64,000 nt of DNA, taken from positions 18,674,952 through 18,738,951 of the forward strand of contig CM019065.1 in the NCBI GenBank assembly GCA_009667805.1. Reading direction: 5' to 3'. The translations under genes were made by a program, and so were the position numbers. Positions 1 through 11,831 of the stretch are shown here, piece after piece; positions within the stretch are counted from its first letter, which is position 1; each line of letters starts with the position of its first letter. Origin of the DNA: Leptobrachium leishanense. Lineage: Eukaryota; Chordata; Amphibia; Anura; Megophryidae. The notes beneath the pieces were generated by a model. It was not told the DNA's origin. It searched no databases and saw only the letters and a program-made list of their open reading frames with translations.

Positions 1-545
1 CTAAAGTATTACAACTCGAGCTGTCGAAAAAATTAGCTTGGTCAGAGTACTGGTGCTAATGGCGAGCCACAAAGAGAACGGCTCACGCATGATTTTTCCA
101 TTTGCGCCTGTCCATTAACGCCTAGCTCGGCACATTCTAGGGTACCTATTCCAGCTAAACTAGCAACAACGAGCCGCCACATGGTAAAGGTGGTGCAAAC
201 TGCTGATGCTTACGGTACTCTACCCTAGTGAACGCTAAGGTTAGCATCTGCATATGTAATGTTATCGCTAGGATAACTGACTTTAACACATGCCCCATAT
301 ATTACCTTCCTGATGCTAAACCCGTTAGCGCATCGGTTTTTACGTTAGCTTGCGCGAGCTTACTGTACTTTGCGCATCCTATACTTCACATGGGATGCGC
401 AATCAGTTATTAGCGTTAGGATAAGTAAAGTATTACAAAGTCCTGGTGCTAATTACCGCACGGACAGTCAAGCCAAAATTTTAGCAACACCTAAAAGCTG
501 GCGCTAAATGATTCCGCATTTGCAAATTCATTTAACGCCGCCCCA
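1..545. repeat. Degraded DNA-transposon copy related to the element at 11.8-12.55 kb
   Basis: No coding sequence is visible. The stretch around 448-510 resembles, in reverse complement, the stretch around 12261-12340: both contain the words ggtaattaccgc/ggtgctaattaccgc and cctaaaagctggygctaa in the same order. The word taaagtattacaa occurs twice (near 2 and 426). This suggests a second, inverted and diverged copy of the terminal-inverted-repeat element downstream. The true ends cannot be set because the window starts here. Confidence 0.4.
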
Positions 546-1116
546 GTAAATCCGATACTCGCCTCTCATCCCGTGGTGGGAACGGGAATTGCCCCCTCCT
601 GCCTGTGAGAGCGAGGAGACCAGGCGGGGCTGGTGAGGGGGAGGCGCAGGGACAGAGGACATTATTTTCCGGCCCGTGCGTGTTTCAGTGCCGCCATGTT
701 GTTAAAGAGATCAGCGGCCCGCCCTTTAGTTTCGGGAGTGGGATTGTCACAGCTGGGAGGATTACAGTTAATGGAAATTGCAAATGGGGGGGGGGGGTTG
801 TAGGAGATTAATCATACATAAGTTAATAAGAGTAACGGAATTGTTTTATATAGTTAGGTATAAAAGAAATGGAAAAGCTATAAGGAATGGATTAAATAAA
901 TGGTTAAATACGACGGGGATCTGGGTTGGTTTACTTGGTTAGTTCTTTAAAGGAGTGGTGAAGAGTCACTATTTTATAATAACATTATATGGTAATTTAT
1001 GCTTACGTAATTTTGCTTTATTTCCAGGACCAGCCCGTCCAAAGGGCCAGATGGTGCCATAGCTCCAGTCAGCACTTTGCCAGGGGCAGCATTTTGGGCC
1101 TCAACAAGGGCCACCG
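546..1116. other. Intergenic sequence, no gene seen
   Basis: A GC-rich part (about 590-740) is followed by a run of G near 787-797 and then by AT-rich sequence. I see no convincing gene or recognised repeat. The short open frames here lack family features. Confidence 0.5.
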
Positions 1117-1495
1117 CCCATTACTGTGAGTTTTATTGCTGTGGAGCTCTTTGATACGCTCATACACACCGCACATTACTGTGAGTTTTATTGCTGTGGA
1201 GCTCTGTGATACGCTCATACACACCGCACATTACTGTGAGTTTTATTGCTGTGGAGCTCTGTGATATCCTCATACACACTGCACATTACAGTGAGTTGTA
1301 TTGCTGTGGAGCTCTGTGATACGCTCATACTCACTGCACATTACTGTGAGTTTTATTGCCATGGAGCTCTGTGATACGCTCATACACACCGCACATTACT
1401 GTGAGTTTTATTGCTATGCAGCTGTGATATGCTCATACACACCGCACATTAATGTGAGGTTTATTGCTGTGTAACTCTGTGATACGCTCATACAC
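1117..1495 (+). repeat. 55-bp tandem repeat, locus 1
   Basis: About six to seven head-to-tail copies of a 55-bp unit that contains gtgagttttattgctgtgga and tacgctcatacacaccgcac. The spacing between the first two units (1121 to 1176) is exactly 55. The same unit recurs near 15.7-16.0 kb, as a fragment near 25.7 kb, and as a large array at 46.56-49.03 kb, so it is a dispersed satellite-like family. Here all units face the same way. Confidence 0.9.
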
Positions 1496-2104
1496 GGTGC
1501 ATGTTTTTTTTGGGGGGGGGCATTTCATCCTTGGACCCAGGCAGTACAGTGTCTTGGAAGGGCCCTGTTTATTACTAGGTAAACATTTTTCAATAAAATC
1601 TGTGGCCTGTTTTCCGTCCATATAATGGTGTGTATTGTTTAGGATTATTTAATGGGGGGAAAGAGGAGTGGTGGGTGTAAATGACTTCTGGAGCAGGAGA
1701 ACTAGGGGATGGTCAATTTCATGAATAAGAAGCCGACTTGCCCATCATGGTTGCAAGAGCAGGACTGAGGAAGGAGCAGGGGAAAATGAGAAAGAGGGAC
1801 GGGATTATTACATGGAAAAAATGGCGACCTGGAACAGAAAGATATGATATACAGGTCCTTGTGCGTTTCACTTTTTAAAATAATGAGTGGAGTCATTGGT
1901 GGCGACTTCCGGCTCTTAACGTATAACACAAGATTCTCAGCCCTGATTTTGACACAGGTTACACAATCTATGTACACAACAACAGAGTTTCAGGTAATAC
2001 CCTGAGCCCCTTACCAAGAGGAACAGTAACACGTGTGAAAGCGGATTCATGGCGAAACAGGTCCGCGATACAGACGTACTAAAAAGAAGAAAGGAAAGTG
2101 TTAA
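1496..2104. other. Intergenic sequence, no gene seen
   Basis: Mixed sequence between two arrays, with a T run and G run near 1505-1520. Open frames on the minus strand are short and have no recognisable domain. Confidence 0.5.
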
Positions 2105-4195
2105 AACGTGTACAGCGGTCTGTGCTGTGTATACATGAAATGGTGGGTGTACAGTGTGTGAGGGGGAGGCTGGTGCTGCGCTGTCTGTGCTGTGTATACA
2201 TGGCACGGTGTATCAGTGTGTGAGGGGGAGGCTGGCGCTGCGCTGTCTGTGCTGTGTATACATGGCACGGTGTATCAGTGTGTGAGGGGGAGACTGGCGC
2301 TGCGCTGTCTGTGCTGTGTATACATGGCACGGTGTATCAGTGTGTGAGGGGGAGGCTGGCGCTGCGCTGTCTGTGCTGTGTATACATGGCACGGTGTATC
2401 AGTGTGTGAGGGGGAGGCTGGCACTGTGCTGTCTGCTGTGTATACATGGCACGGTGTATCAGTGTGTGAGGGGGTGGCGCTGCGCTGTCTGTGCTGTGTA
2501 TACATGGCACGGTGTATCAGTGTGTTAGGGGAGGCTGGCGCTGCGCTGTCTGTGCTGTGTATACATGGCACGGTGTATCAGTGTGTGAGGGGGAGGCTGG
2601 CGCTGCGCTGTCTGTGCTGTGTATACATGGCACGGTGTATCAGTGTGTGAGGGGGAGGCTGGCGCTGCGCTGTCTGTGCTGTGTATACATGGCACGGTGT
2701 ATCAGTGTGTGAGGGGGAGGCTGGCGCTGCGCTGTCTGTGCTGTGTATACATGGCACCGTGTATCAGTGTGTGAGGGGGAGGCTGGCGCTGTGCTGTCTG
2801 CTGTGTATACATGGCACGGCGTATCAGTGTGTGAGGGGGAGGCTGGCACTGCGCTGTCTGTGCTGTGTATACATGGCACGGTGTATCAGTGTGTTAGGGG
2901 AGGCTGGCGCTGCGCTGTCTGTGCTGTGTATACATGGCACGGTGTACAGTGTGTGAGGGGGAGGCTGGCGCTGCTCTGTCTGTGCTGTGTATACATGGCA
3001 CGGTGTATCAGTGTGTGAGGGGGAGGCTGGCGCTGCGCTGTCTGTGCTGTGTATACATGGCACGGTGTACAGTGTGTGAGGGGGAGGCTGGCGCTGCTCT
3101 GTCTGTGCTGTGTATACATGGCACGGTGTATCAGTGTGTGAGGGGGAGGCTGGCACTGTGCTGTCTGCTGTGTATACATAGCACGGCGTATCAGTGTGTG
3201 AGGGGGAGGCTGGCGCCGCGCTGTCTGTGCTGTGTATACATGGCACGGTGTATCAGTGTGTGAGGGGGTGGCGCTGCGCTGTCTGTGCTGTGTATACATG
3301 GCACGGTGTATCAGTGTGTGAGGGGGTGGCGCTGCGCTGTCTGTGCTGTGTAGACATGGCACAGTGTATCAGTGTGTTAGGGGAGGCTGGCGCTGCGCTG
3401 TCTGTGCTGTGTATACATGGCACGGCGTATCAGTGTGTGAGGGGGAGGCTGGTACTGCGCTGTCTGTGCTGTGTATACATGGCACGGTGTATCAGTGTGT
3501 GAGGGGGAGGCTGGCGCTGCGCTGTCTGTGCTGTGTATACATGGCACGGTGTATCAGTGTGTGAGGGGGTGGTACTGCGCTGTCTGTGCTGTGTATACAT
3601 GGCACGGTGTATCGGTGTGTGAGGGGGTGGCACTGCGCTGTCTGTGCTGTGTATACATGGCACCGTGTATCGGTGTGTGAGGGGGTGGCTGGCTCGCGCT
3701 GTCTGTGCTGTGTATACATGTCACGGTGTATCAGTGTGTGAGGGGGAGGCTGGCACTGCGCTGTGTCTGTGCTGTGTATACATGGCACGGTGTATCAGTG
3801 TGTGAGAGGGAGGCTGGCGCTGCGCTGTCTGTGCTGTGTATACATGGCATGGTGTATCAGTGTGTGAGGGGAGCTGGCACTGCGCTGTCTGTGCTGTGTA
3901 TACATGGCACGGTGTATCAGTGTGTGAGGGGGAGGCTGGCGCTGCACTGTCTGTGCTGTGTATACATGGCACGGTGTATCAGTGTGTGAGGGGGGCTGGC
4001 GCTGCGCTGTCTGTGCTGTGTAATCATAGCACGGTGTATCAGTGTGTGAGGGGGAGGCTGGCGCTGCGCTGTCTGTGCTGTGTATACATGGCACGGTGTA
4101 TCAGTGTGTGAGGGGGAGGCTGGCGCTGCGCTGTCTGTGCTGTGTATACATGGCATGGTGTATCAGTGTGTGAGGGGGAGGCTGGCGCTGCGCAG
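2105..4195. repeat. 62-bp minisatellite, about 33 copies
   Basis: The unit contains tgtgtatacatggcacggtg and tatcagtgtgtgaggggga and ends ggctggcgctgcgctgtctg; units at 2191 and 2253 are 62 bp apart. Some units have lost 4-6 bp, mostly in the G-rich part, giving shorter variants. The open frames here in several phases are products of the repeat. The array stops at about 4195 in the middle of a unit. Confidence 0.95.
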
Positions 4196-4254
4196 CCAGA
4201 GACCTCCATACTGAGCATAGGACCCTCATACTGTATATAACCCCATAGTCTGCG

Positions 4255-5450
4255 CTGTGTATACATGGGACGGTGTATGTCTCACTGTCTGTATAGGGTG
4301 TATTGGGCAGTATGTCTCTCTGTATAAGGTGTATTGGGCAGTATGTCTCTCTCTGTATAAGGTGTATTGCGCAGTATGTCTCTGTATAAAGGTGTATTGG
4401 GCAGTATGTCTGTCTGTATATGGTGTATTGGGCAGTATGTGTCTCTGTATAAGGTGTATTGGGCAGTATGTCTCTGTATAAGGTGTATTGGGCAGTATGT
4501 CTCTGTATAAGGTGAATTGGGCAGTATGTCTCTCTGTATAAGGCGTACTGGGCAGTATGTCTCTCTGTGTAAGGCGTATTGGGCAGTATGTCTCTTTGTA
4601 TAAGGTGTATGAGGCAGTATGTCTCTCTCTGTATAAGGCGTATTGGGCAGTATGTCTCTTTGTATAAGGTGTATTGGGCAGTATGTCTCTGTATATGGTG
4701 TATTGGGCAGTATGTGTCTCTGTATAAGGTGTATTGGGCAGTATGTCTCTGTATATGGTGCATTTTGCAGTATGTGTCTCTGTATAAGGTGTATTGGGCA
4801 GTATGTCTCTGTATATGGTGTATTGGGCAGTATATGTCTCTGTATATGGTGTATTGGGCAGTATGTCTCTGTATATGGTGTATTGGGCAGTATGTGTCTC
4901 TGTATAAGGTGTATTGGGCAGTATGTCTCTGTATATGGTGTATTTTGCAGTATGTGTCTCTGTATAAGGTATATTGGGCAGTATGTCTCTGTATATGGTG
5001 TATTGGGCAGTATGTCTCTGTATATGGTGTATTGGGCAGTATATGTCTCTGTATAAGGTATATTGGGCAGTATGTCTCTGTATAAGGTATATTGGGCAGT
5101 ATGTCTCTGTATATGGTGTATTGGGCAGTATATGTCTCTGTATATGGTGTATTGGGCAGTATGTGTCTCTGTATAAGGTGTATTGGGCAGTATGTGTCTC
5201 TGTATAAGGTGTATTGGGCAGTATCTCTGTACAAGGTGTATTGGGCAGTATGTCTCTGTATAAGGTGTATTGGGCAGTATGTCTCTGTATAAGGTGTTTT
5301 GGGCAGTATGTCTCTCTGTATAATGTGTATTGGACAGTATATCTCTGTATAAGGTGTATTGGACAGTATATCTCTGTATAAGGTGTATTGGGCAGCATGT
5401 CTCTGTATAAGGTTAGTGGGCAGTATGTCTCTCTCTGTATAAGGTATAGT
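4255..5450. repeat. 29-31-bp minisatellite, about 40 copies
   Basis: The unit is close to gtgtattgggcagtatgtct followed by ctgtataag, with 2-bp expansions (an extra ct or gt) giving 31-bp forms. A tataagg/tatatgg difference alternates in the middle of the array. It lies about 60 bp after the 62-bp array and runs almost straight into a 27-bp array. A 455-codon minus-strand open frame that crosses it is a repeat artefact. Confidence 0.95.
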
Positions 5451-5454
5451 AAGC

Positions 5455-7385
5455 ATTATGAGTTGCACTATACAGGGTGCGGTGAAGTGTGCTATATATA
5501 GGGTGCAGTGAGGTGTGCTATATACAGGGTTCGTTGAGGTGTGCTATATACAGGGTGCGTGAGGTGTGCTATATACAGGGTGCGGTGAAGTGTGCTATAT
5601 ATAGGGTACAGTGAGGTGTGCTGTATACAAGGTGAGTGAGGTGTGCTATTTACAGGGTGCGGTGAGGTGTGCTATACAGGGTGCGGTGAAGTGTGCTATA
5701 TATAGGGTGCAGTGAGGTGTGCTATATACAGGGTTCGTTGAGGTGTGCTATATACAGGGTTCGTTGAGGTGTGCTATATACAGGGTTCGTTGAGGTGTGC
5801 TATATACAGGGTGCAGTGAGGTGTGCTATATACAGGGTGCGTTGAGGTGTGCTATATACAGGGTGCGTTGAGGTGTGCTATATACAGGGTGCAGTGAGGT
5901 GTGCTATATACAGGGTGCGGTGAGGTGTGCTATATACAGGGTGCAGTGAGGTGTGCTATATACAGGGTGCGTTGAGATGTGCTATACACAGGGTGTGGTG
6001 AGGTGCGCTATACAGGGTGTGGTGAGGTGTGCTATATACAGGGTGCAGTGAGGTGTGCTATATACAGGGTACAGTGAGGTGTGCTATACACAGGGTGTGG
6101 TGAGGTGAGATATATACAGGGTTCGTTGAGGTGTGCTTTATACAGGGTGCAGTGAGGTGTGTTATATACAGGGTTTGTTGAGGTGTGCTATATACAGGGT
6201 GCGGTGAGGTGTGCTATATACAGGGTGCGTTGAGGTGTGCTATATACAGGGTGCGTGCGTTGAGGTGTGCTATATACAGGGTGCGTTGAGGTGTGCTATA
6301 TACAGGGTGCGGTGAGGTGTGCTATATACAGGGTGCGTTGAGGTGTGCTATATACAGGGTGCGTTGAGGTGTGCTATATACAGGGTGCGGTGAAGTGTGC
6401 TATATACAGGGTGCGGTGAGGTGTGCATACAGGGTGCAGTGAGGTGTGCTATACAGGGTGCGGTGAGGTGTGCTATATACAGGGTGCGGTGAGGTGTGCT
6501 ATATACAGGGTGCGGTTAGGTGTGCTATATACAAGGTGCAGTGAGGTGTGCTATATACAGGGTGCGGTGAGGTGTGCTATATACAGGGTGCAGTGAGGTG
6601 TGCTATATACAGGGTGCAGTGAGGTGTGCTATATACAGGGTGCGGTTAGGTGTGCTATATACAAGGTGCAGTGAGGTGTGCTATATACAGGGTGCAGTGA
6701 GGTGTGCTATATACAGGGTGCGGTGAGGTGTGCTATATACAGGGTGCGGTTAGGTGTGCTATATACAGGGTGCGGTGAGGTGTGCTATATACAGGGTGCG
6801 ATGAGGTGTGCTATATACAGGGTGCAGTGAGGTGTGCTATATACAGGGTGCGGTTAGGTGTGCTATATACAAGGTGCAGTGAGGTGTGCTATATACAGGG
6901 TGCAGTGAGGTGTGCTATATACAGGGTGCGGTGAGGTGTGCTATATACAGGGTGCAGTGAGGTGTGCTATATACAGGGTGCAGTGAGGTGTGCTATATAC
7001 AGGGTGCGGTTAGGTGTGCTATATACAAGGTGCAGTGAGGTGTGCTATATACAGGGTGCAGTGAGGTGTGCTATATACAGGGTGCGGTGAGGTGTGCTAT
7101 ATACAGGGTGCGGTTAGGTGTGCTATATACAGGGTGCGGTGAGGTGTGCTATATACAGGGTGCGGTGAGGTGTGCTATATACAGGGTGCATTGAGGTGTG
7201 CTATATACAGGGTGCGGTTAGGTGTGCTATATACAAGGTGCAGTGAGGTGTGCTATATACAGGGTGCAGTGAGGTGTGCTATATACAGGGTGCGGTGAGG
7301 TGTGCTATATACAGGGTGCAGTGAGGTGTGCTATATACAGGGTGCGGTGAGGTGTGCTATATACAGGGTGCAGTGAGGTGCGCTG
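5455..7385. repeat. 27-bp minisatellite, about 70 copies
   Basis: The unit is close to gggtgcggtgaggtgtgcta followed by tatacag. Variants at the tgcrgtgagg and gcggttagg positions make monomers distinguishable. Monomers with gcggtta lie at about 6512, 6642, 6745, 6850, 7005, 7110 and 7213, so a block of about 363 bp starting near 6642 is repeated from 7005. Confidence 0.95.
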
Positions 7386-8084
7386 GTACCTGTGGCTGCC
7401 GCTCTCGCCTCTCTCTGCCCCCGGCCTCTGAGCTTTGTTATAAAGTTGCTGTTATCAGCAGAAGCTGCGTTTTTTTTGTTGTTTTGTTTTTTCAGGAGGT
7501 CATAGAGAGCCGGGGAGGGGGAGATCGAGCGGAGGCCAATGGATCAGCAGAGGCTGGGGGCCCACAGATAAAGGGGGTCACACAGGGAGCCATATCATGT
7601 GAGGAGGGGACTAGACACCTGCCATGGCCCTGGGTTAGTATGGAGGTCTGTGTGATGGTGGCCTCTGCCACTGAATGGAAATGGAACTACAACTCCTATC
7701 ACTCTCTGCCAGCACTCAATGCACATGGAGCCTGATAACATACAAGGTCTGGTATAGACCAGGGGTCAAGCAGCTCCGCTACATGGTGGGCCACCACTTC
7801 TGGCTGTGAATGGTGGGAGAGGAGGAATTCTTTCAATGTAACAGTCGGCCAGGGAATCATGGGAATTGTAGTTCCAAAACATCTGGGAGGCCTTGTCAGC
7901 CTTGGCTTAGATGTAGTCCATATGCAGAGGACTACGGTTTTGACAAGGGCAGGGATACCTAACTAACACTAGAAAAGTACACGTCACAATATTTTCCACT
8001 GGGTAATAAATATAAAAGAAGCAGAATGAAACCAATGTGGCTCAGTAGGAAGGTAACCAAGGAAATGAAAAATAAAAAAGAGAT
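7386..8084. other. Interspersed-repeat remnants, no gene
   Basis: A pyrimidine tract ending in cag (about 7470-7495) looks like a splice acceptor but no exon with family features follows. At 7850-7880 the sequence carries gggaattgtagttcc, the reverse of an ACTACAATTCCC-type motif often found in vertebrate repeats and promoters. An open frame from 7328 starts inside the minisatellite and has no recognisable domain. Confidence 0.4.
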
Positions 8085-9300
8085 CTCAGTACCCCGACCG
8101 GGTCACATCTGCTGCTTCCTTGCTGGACTCCCGTATGCTCCTCATGACTCTCGTGCCATTCTCCCAGTCTTTAGCCGCAGCTTAAAGATGGGTACACGTA
8201 GAGAGCCTTGCTAGCGTCCCCCAGAAAGAAGCCGTTGCTGTAGCTCTGGAGCTTTGCGCTGGAACAGCGAACAGAATATTGCTACCCAAACCATGAGTCA
8301 GGACTACATGTGGGGTCAGACTAGAACAGGTTTTAATCAGGGACAGACACACATATTTATATGGCAACACATGGGTCATTTACATACACAAACCCCCCCC
8401 TAGAAACTGTTGGGGGACCTAGTTAGACTGAAACGGATAATTGCACAAACATTTACTTCTTGGAATGTGAAACCTAATTACATTAGGTAGACAGTTAAAT
8501 TAAACATTATGTAACATTATAACAAGGCGGACAATGGTAATCAGGATAACAGATTACAGACAGCAGATTTACAATCTATTCAAATATAAACAGGTAAACA
8601 CATTCCTCAAACAGGGTAGATTGTGATGCTAATCCTCACAACAGATAACAGATGTAACAGATCTCTGTGCCCGGACAGGGTTACATCTGTCAAATGCCGC
8701 TTCCTCACTGGACACCCATGTTCTCTTCGTGACTCTCACACCTTTCTCTAGTACCTTAGCCGCAGCTTAAGGCCCGGTGCATGTAAAGAGTCTGGCTAGC
8801 ACACCCAGAAATAAGCCGAAGCTGTGGACCTGGAGTCTTTCCTTGGCACAGCGGGCAGAAGATTCCTGCTACCTCAACTCATGAGCCGTGACTTCAAGCT
8901 TGGTCAGAATAGAACTGGTTTACTACACCGGGACACAGATACACAGGCAATAACAACCCCCTTCATGCTTACACCCAACAGATAACATCACAGATACAGT
9001 CACCCACCAACCTCATTTGCATACAATCAAGCAGATCGCTGCACAGGACCTTCAAACAATGGACAATGGGATTTCCTAGGAGGAGAAGGGGGGAGGGAGA
9101 AGGTAGGTAAAACAAAAGGAATTTCTTATAAAGAGAATTTACACTATAGAGAGAGCAGGTACTAATACAGAGATCTACACTATACAGGGAAGAGTTATAT
9201 AATTGAGGAAATGTAAGCAAAATACACAACAAGAGACTATACAATAAACACACAAGGGAATAACACACAGACATCAGAAATCTTTAGTTAACTGGCAGAT
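8085..9300. repeat. Two diverged tandem copies of an unclassified interspersed repeat
   Basis: Copy 1 starts near 8085 and copy 2 near 8660. They share, in order, ccgggtcacatctg/cagggttacatctg, ttagccgcagcttaa, a variant of agagwctggctagc, and a stretch ending gggacaga near 8350 and 8930. The layout would fit LTR-like or other repeat sequence duplicated in tandem. No coding domain is seen, so the class is not resolved. Confidence 0.5.
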
Positions 9301-9439
9301 ACACTATATTGCCAAAAGTATTGGCTCACCTGCCTTGACTCGCATATGAATTTAAGTGACATCCCATTCCTAATCCATAGGGTTCAATATGATGTCAGTC
9401 CACCCTTTGCAGCTATAACAGCTTCAACTCGTCTGGGAA

Positions 9440-10592
9440 GGCTGTCCACAGAGTGTGTTTATGGGAATTTTTGACCATTCTTCTAGAAGTGCATTTGTGA
9501 GTCACACACTGATGTTGGACGAGAAGGCCTGGCTCTCAGTCTCTGCTCTAATTCATCCCAAAGGTGTTCTATCGAGTTGAGGACAGGACTCTGAACGCCA
9601 GTCAAGTTCATCCACACCAGACTCTGTCAACCATGTCTTTATGGACCTTGCTTTGTGCACTGGTGCACAGTCATGTTGGAAGAGGAAGGGGCCAGCTCCA
9701 AACTGTTCCCACAAAGTTGAGAGCATGGAATTGTCCAAAATGTCTTGGTATGCTGAAGCATTCAGAGTTCCTTTCACTGGAACTCAGGGGCTAAGCCCAG
9801 CTCCTGGAAAACAACCCCACAGCATAATCCCCCCTCCACCAAACTTTACACTTGGCACAATGCAGTCAGACAAGAACCGTTCTCCTGGCAACCGGCAAAC
9901 CCAGACTCGTCCATCAGATTGGCAGATGGAGAAGCACAATTCGTCACTTCAGAGAACGTGTCTCCACTGCTCTAGAGTCCAGTGGCAGCGTGCTTTACAC
10001 CACTGCATCCAACTCTTTGCATTGCACTTGGTGATGTATGGCTTGGATGCAGCTGCTCGGTCATGGAAATTTACAACCTATTCAAATATAAACAGGTAAA
10101 CACATTCCTCAAACAGGGTAGATTGGGATGCTAATCCTCGCAACAGATAACAGATGTAACAGATCTCTGTGCCCGGACAGGGTCACATCTGTCAAATGCC
10201 GCTTCCTCACTGGACACCCATGTTCTCTTCGTGACTCTCACACCTTTCTCTAGTACCTTAGCTGCAGCTTAAGCTCTCTGCGCACTGTTCTTGAGCTAAT
10301 CTGAAGGCCACATGAAGTTTGGAGGTCTGTAGAGATTGACTCTGCAGAAAGTTGGTGACCTCTTCGCACTATGCGCCTCAGCATCCGCTGACCCTGCTCT
10401 GTCAGTTTACGTGGCCGACCACTTCGTGGCTGAGTTGCTGTCGTTCCCAAACACTTCCACGTTCTTATAATACAGCTGACAGGTGACTGGAATATTTAGG
10501 AGCGAGGAAATTTCACGACTGGATTTGTTGTACAGGTGGCATCCTATCACAGTTCCACGCTGGAATTCACTGAGCTCCTGAGAACGACCCAT
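9440..10592 (-). pseudogene. Tc1-type transposase pseudogene
   Basis: Transposase remnant on the minus strand. The likely start is the ATG at 10592, opening with MGRSQELSEFQRG and a helix-turn-helix type region. The second DNA-binding part (about 10250-10450) reads QPRSGRPRKLTEQGQRMLRR, which carries the GRPRKLT motif between the paired-like helices. The catalytic part includes FQHDCAPVHKARSIKTWL, where the Asp of the second DDE residue lies, and GVDELDW. The frame is broken between these parts by shifts, and the middle (first catalytic Asp region) is lost or displaced by a 204-bp insertion at 10069-10272. It would not give active transposase. Confidence 0.85.
10069..10272 (+). other. Copied segment of 8567-8771 inserted into the Tc1 element
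   Basis: This segment matches 8567-8771 in the same orientation with about five differences in 204 bases, including the words caaatataaacaggtaaaca and cggacaggg. The Tc1 sequence stops before it and resumes directly after it. No inverted repeats or poly(A) mark its ends. A templated repair insertion is the simplest reading. Confidence 0.75.
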
Positions 10593-10726
10593 TCTTTCAC
10601 AAATGTTTGTAAAAAAAGTCTGCATGCCTAGGTGCTTGATTTTATATACCTGTTGCCATGGAAGTGATTGGAACAGCTGATTCTGATTATATGGATGGGT
10701 GAGCGAATACATTTGGCAATATAGTG

Positions 10727-11109
10727 TCTATATACAGTATATTCCTTTTTTTTCAGGTAATGGGGGTTGTAGAATTCTTGGTTGAGTTCCCTCGGGTCTT
10801 TCAAAGGGCTGCTGGTTAGGCAGGTGCCAGCTGGGACCTCTGATTCTCCCCCACACACCTTGCCTTATCTTACCTAATGCGGTGTGTGCGGCACCTGGAC
10901 CTCTAGGTGAGGGGTGGGCTATTCCTGCTTCCCTTACTAGTAACTGCGCACCGGAACTTCCTTCAAGCAGGGAAGTTCCGGCACACGGTTGCTGGTGCGG
11001 GAGGCAGATGTAGCCGTGCCAGCTGGGACCCGCTGTTAAGGTAAGATGCATTCGAGGGGCCTGGGGGGCACTTGTCCCGCGACCCAGTCTGCCCCTGGTA
11101 GCGACCCAC
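10727..11109. other. Unassigned sequence with a short hairpin
   Basis: No gene or known repeat is recognised. A short inverted repeat around 10953-10983 pairs ccggaacttcc with ggaagttccgg. Open frames on the minus strand lack domain features. Confidence 0.4.
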
Positions 11110-11650
11110 CACTTGAAAAATGCTGGTCTAGATGAAAATACTTGTTCTTGGATAGAAAACTGGATAAAAGATAGAGCAGAGAGTGGTCATAAATGGTACA
11201 TTTTCAAGATGGACATCAGTTGTAAGTGGTGTCCATTAGGCTTCCATTTGTTATAGGACCAATTCAATTCATAAATGACCATGAGATAGGTATCGAAAGT
11301 TACGTGTCAGTGTTTACAGATGACACAAAACTAGGAAAAGTAATACAATGTGAACAGGATGTTACTTCGCTGCAGAGGGATTTAGATAGATTGGGGGACT
11401 GGGCACTTAAATGGCAGATGAAATTTAATGTAGATAAATGCAAAGTTATGCACTTTGGAGTGACGAACACACAAGCAACTTATACCCTAAATGGTACTGA
11501 GTTAGAGAAATCAAAGCAGGAGAAGGATTTGGGAATAATCATAGACTTCAAACTAAGTAACAATATGCAATGTCAAACAGCAGCCGCCAAGGCCAGCAAG
11601 GTATCAGCATTAAAAGGGCAGCATTTCCAGACACAGAGATCTGTTACAAC
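11110..11650 (+). pseudogene. CR1-like LINE reverse transcriptase fragment
   Basis: The frame at about 11226-11640 contains the reverse transcriptase catalytic region as VFTDDTKLG (the usual form is F/YADD), then LQRDLDRLGDWALKWQMKFN and VDKCKVMHFG, the order expected after the palm domain of CR1-type LINE ORF2 proteins. The fragment is truncated on both sides. It ends where a 41-bp repeat begins. The Ala-to-Thr change at the catalytic box and the missing rest of ORF2 mark it as dead. Confidence 0.85.
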
Positions 11651-11813
11651 TGGGCCTCAGAGGGGTCTGATATCTTTATATAAATATACACAGGGCCTCA
11701 GAGGGGTCTGATATCTTTATATAAATATATACTGGGCCTCAGAGGGATCTGATATCTTTATATAAATAGATACAGGGCCTCAGAGGGATCTGATATCTTT
11801 ATTTAAATATATA
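11649..11813 (+). repeat. 41-bp tandem repeat, four copies
   Basis: The unit begins gggcctcagaggggtctgat and continues atctttatataaatatata. Units start at 11652 and 11693, 41 bp apart. It directly follows the truncated CR1 fragment. Confidence 0.9.
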
Positions 11814-11831
11814 CCTAAAATACCCATCTAC

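Larger units (their letters stand above)
9302..10726 (-). mobile_element. Tc1/mariner-superfamily transposon, degraded
   Basis: The ends are inverted repeats: cactatattgccaaaagtat at 9302 and ggcaatatagtg ending at 10726. A TA precedes the left end, and the right flank reads tcta, so the expected TA duplication is imperfect. The interior encodes, on the minus strand, a Tc1-type transposase in broken frames. It is interrupted at about 10069-10272 by a copy of sequence from 8567-8771. A Tc1 family of this sequence type is widespread in fish and amphibian genomes. Confidence 0.9.

Noticed and set aside
2316..3663. Cys-rich and Thr/Pro-rich open frames on both strands
   Set aside because: Products of the 62-bp minisatellite that break off when unit length changes.
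4101..5468. 455-codon minus-strand open frame
   Set aside because: It is the translation of a 29-31-bp minisatellite and part of the next array; the same kind of frame occurs in other phases. No start context or domain.
9553..9777. Functional transposase gene
   Set aside because: The frame covers only the catalytic middle; start, first catalytic region and end are in other frames or interrupted.
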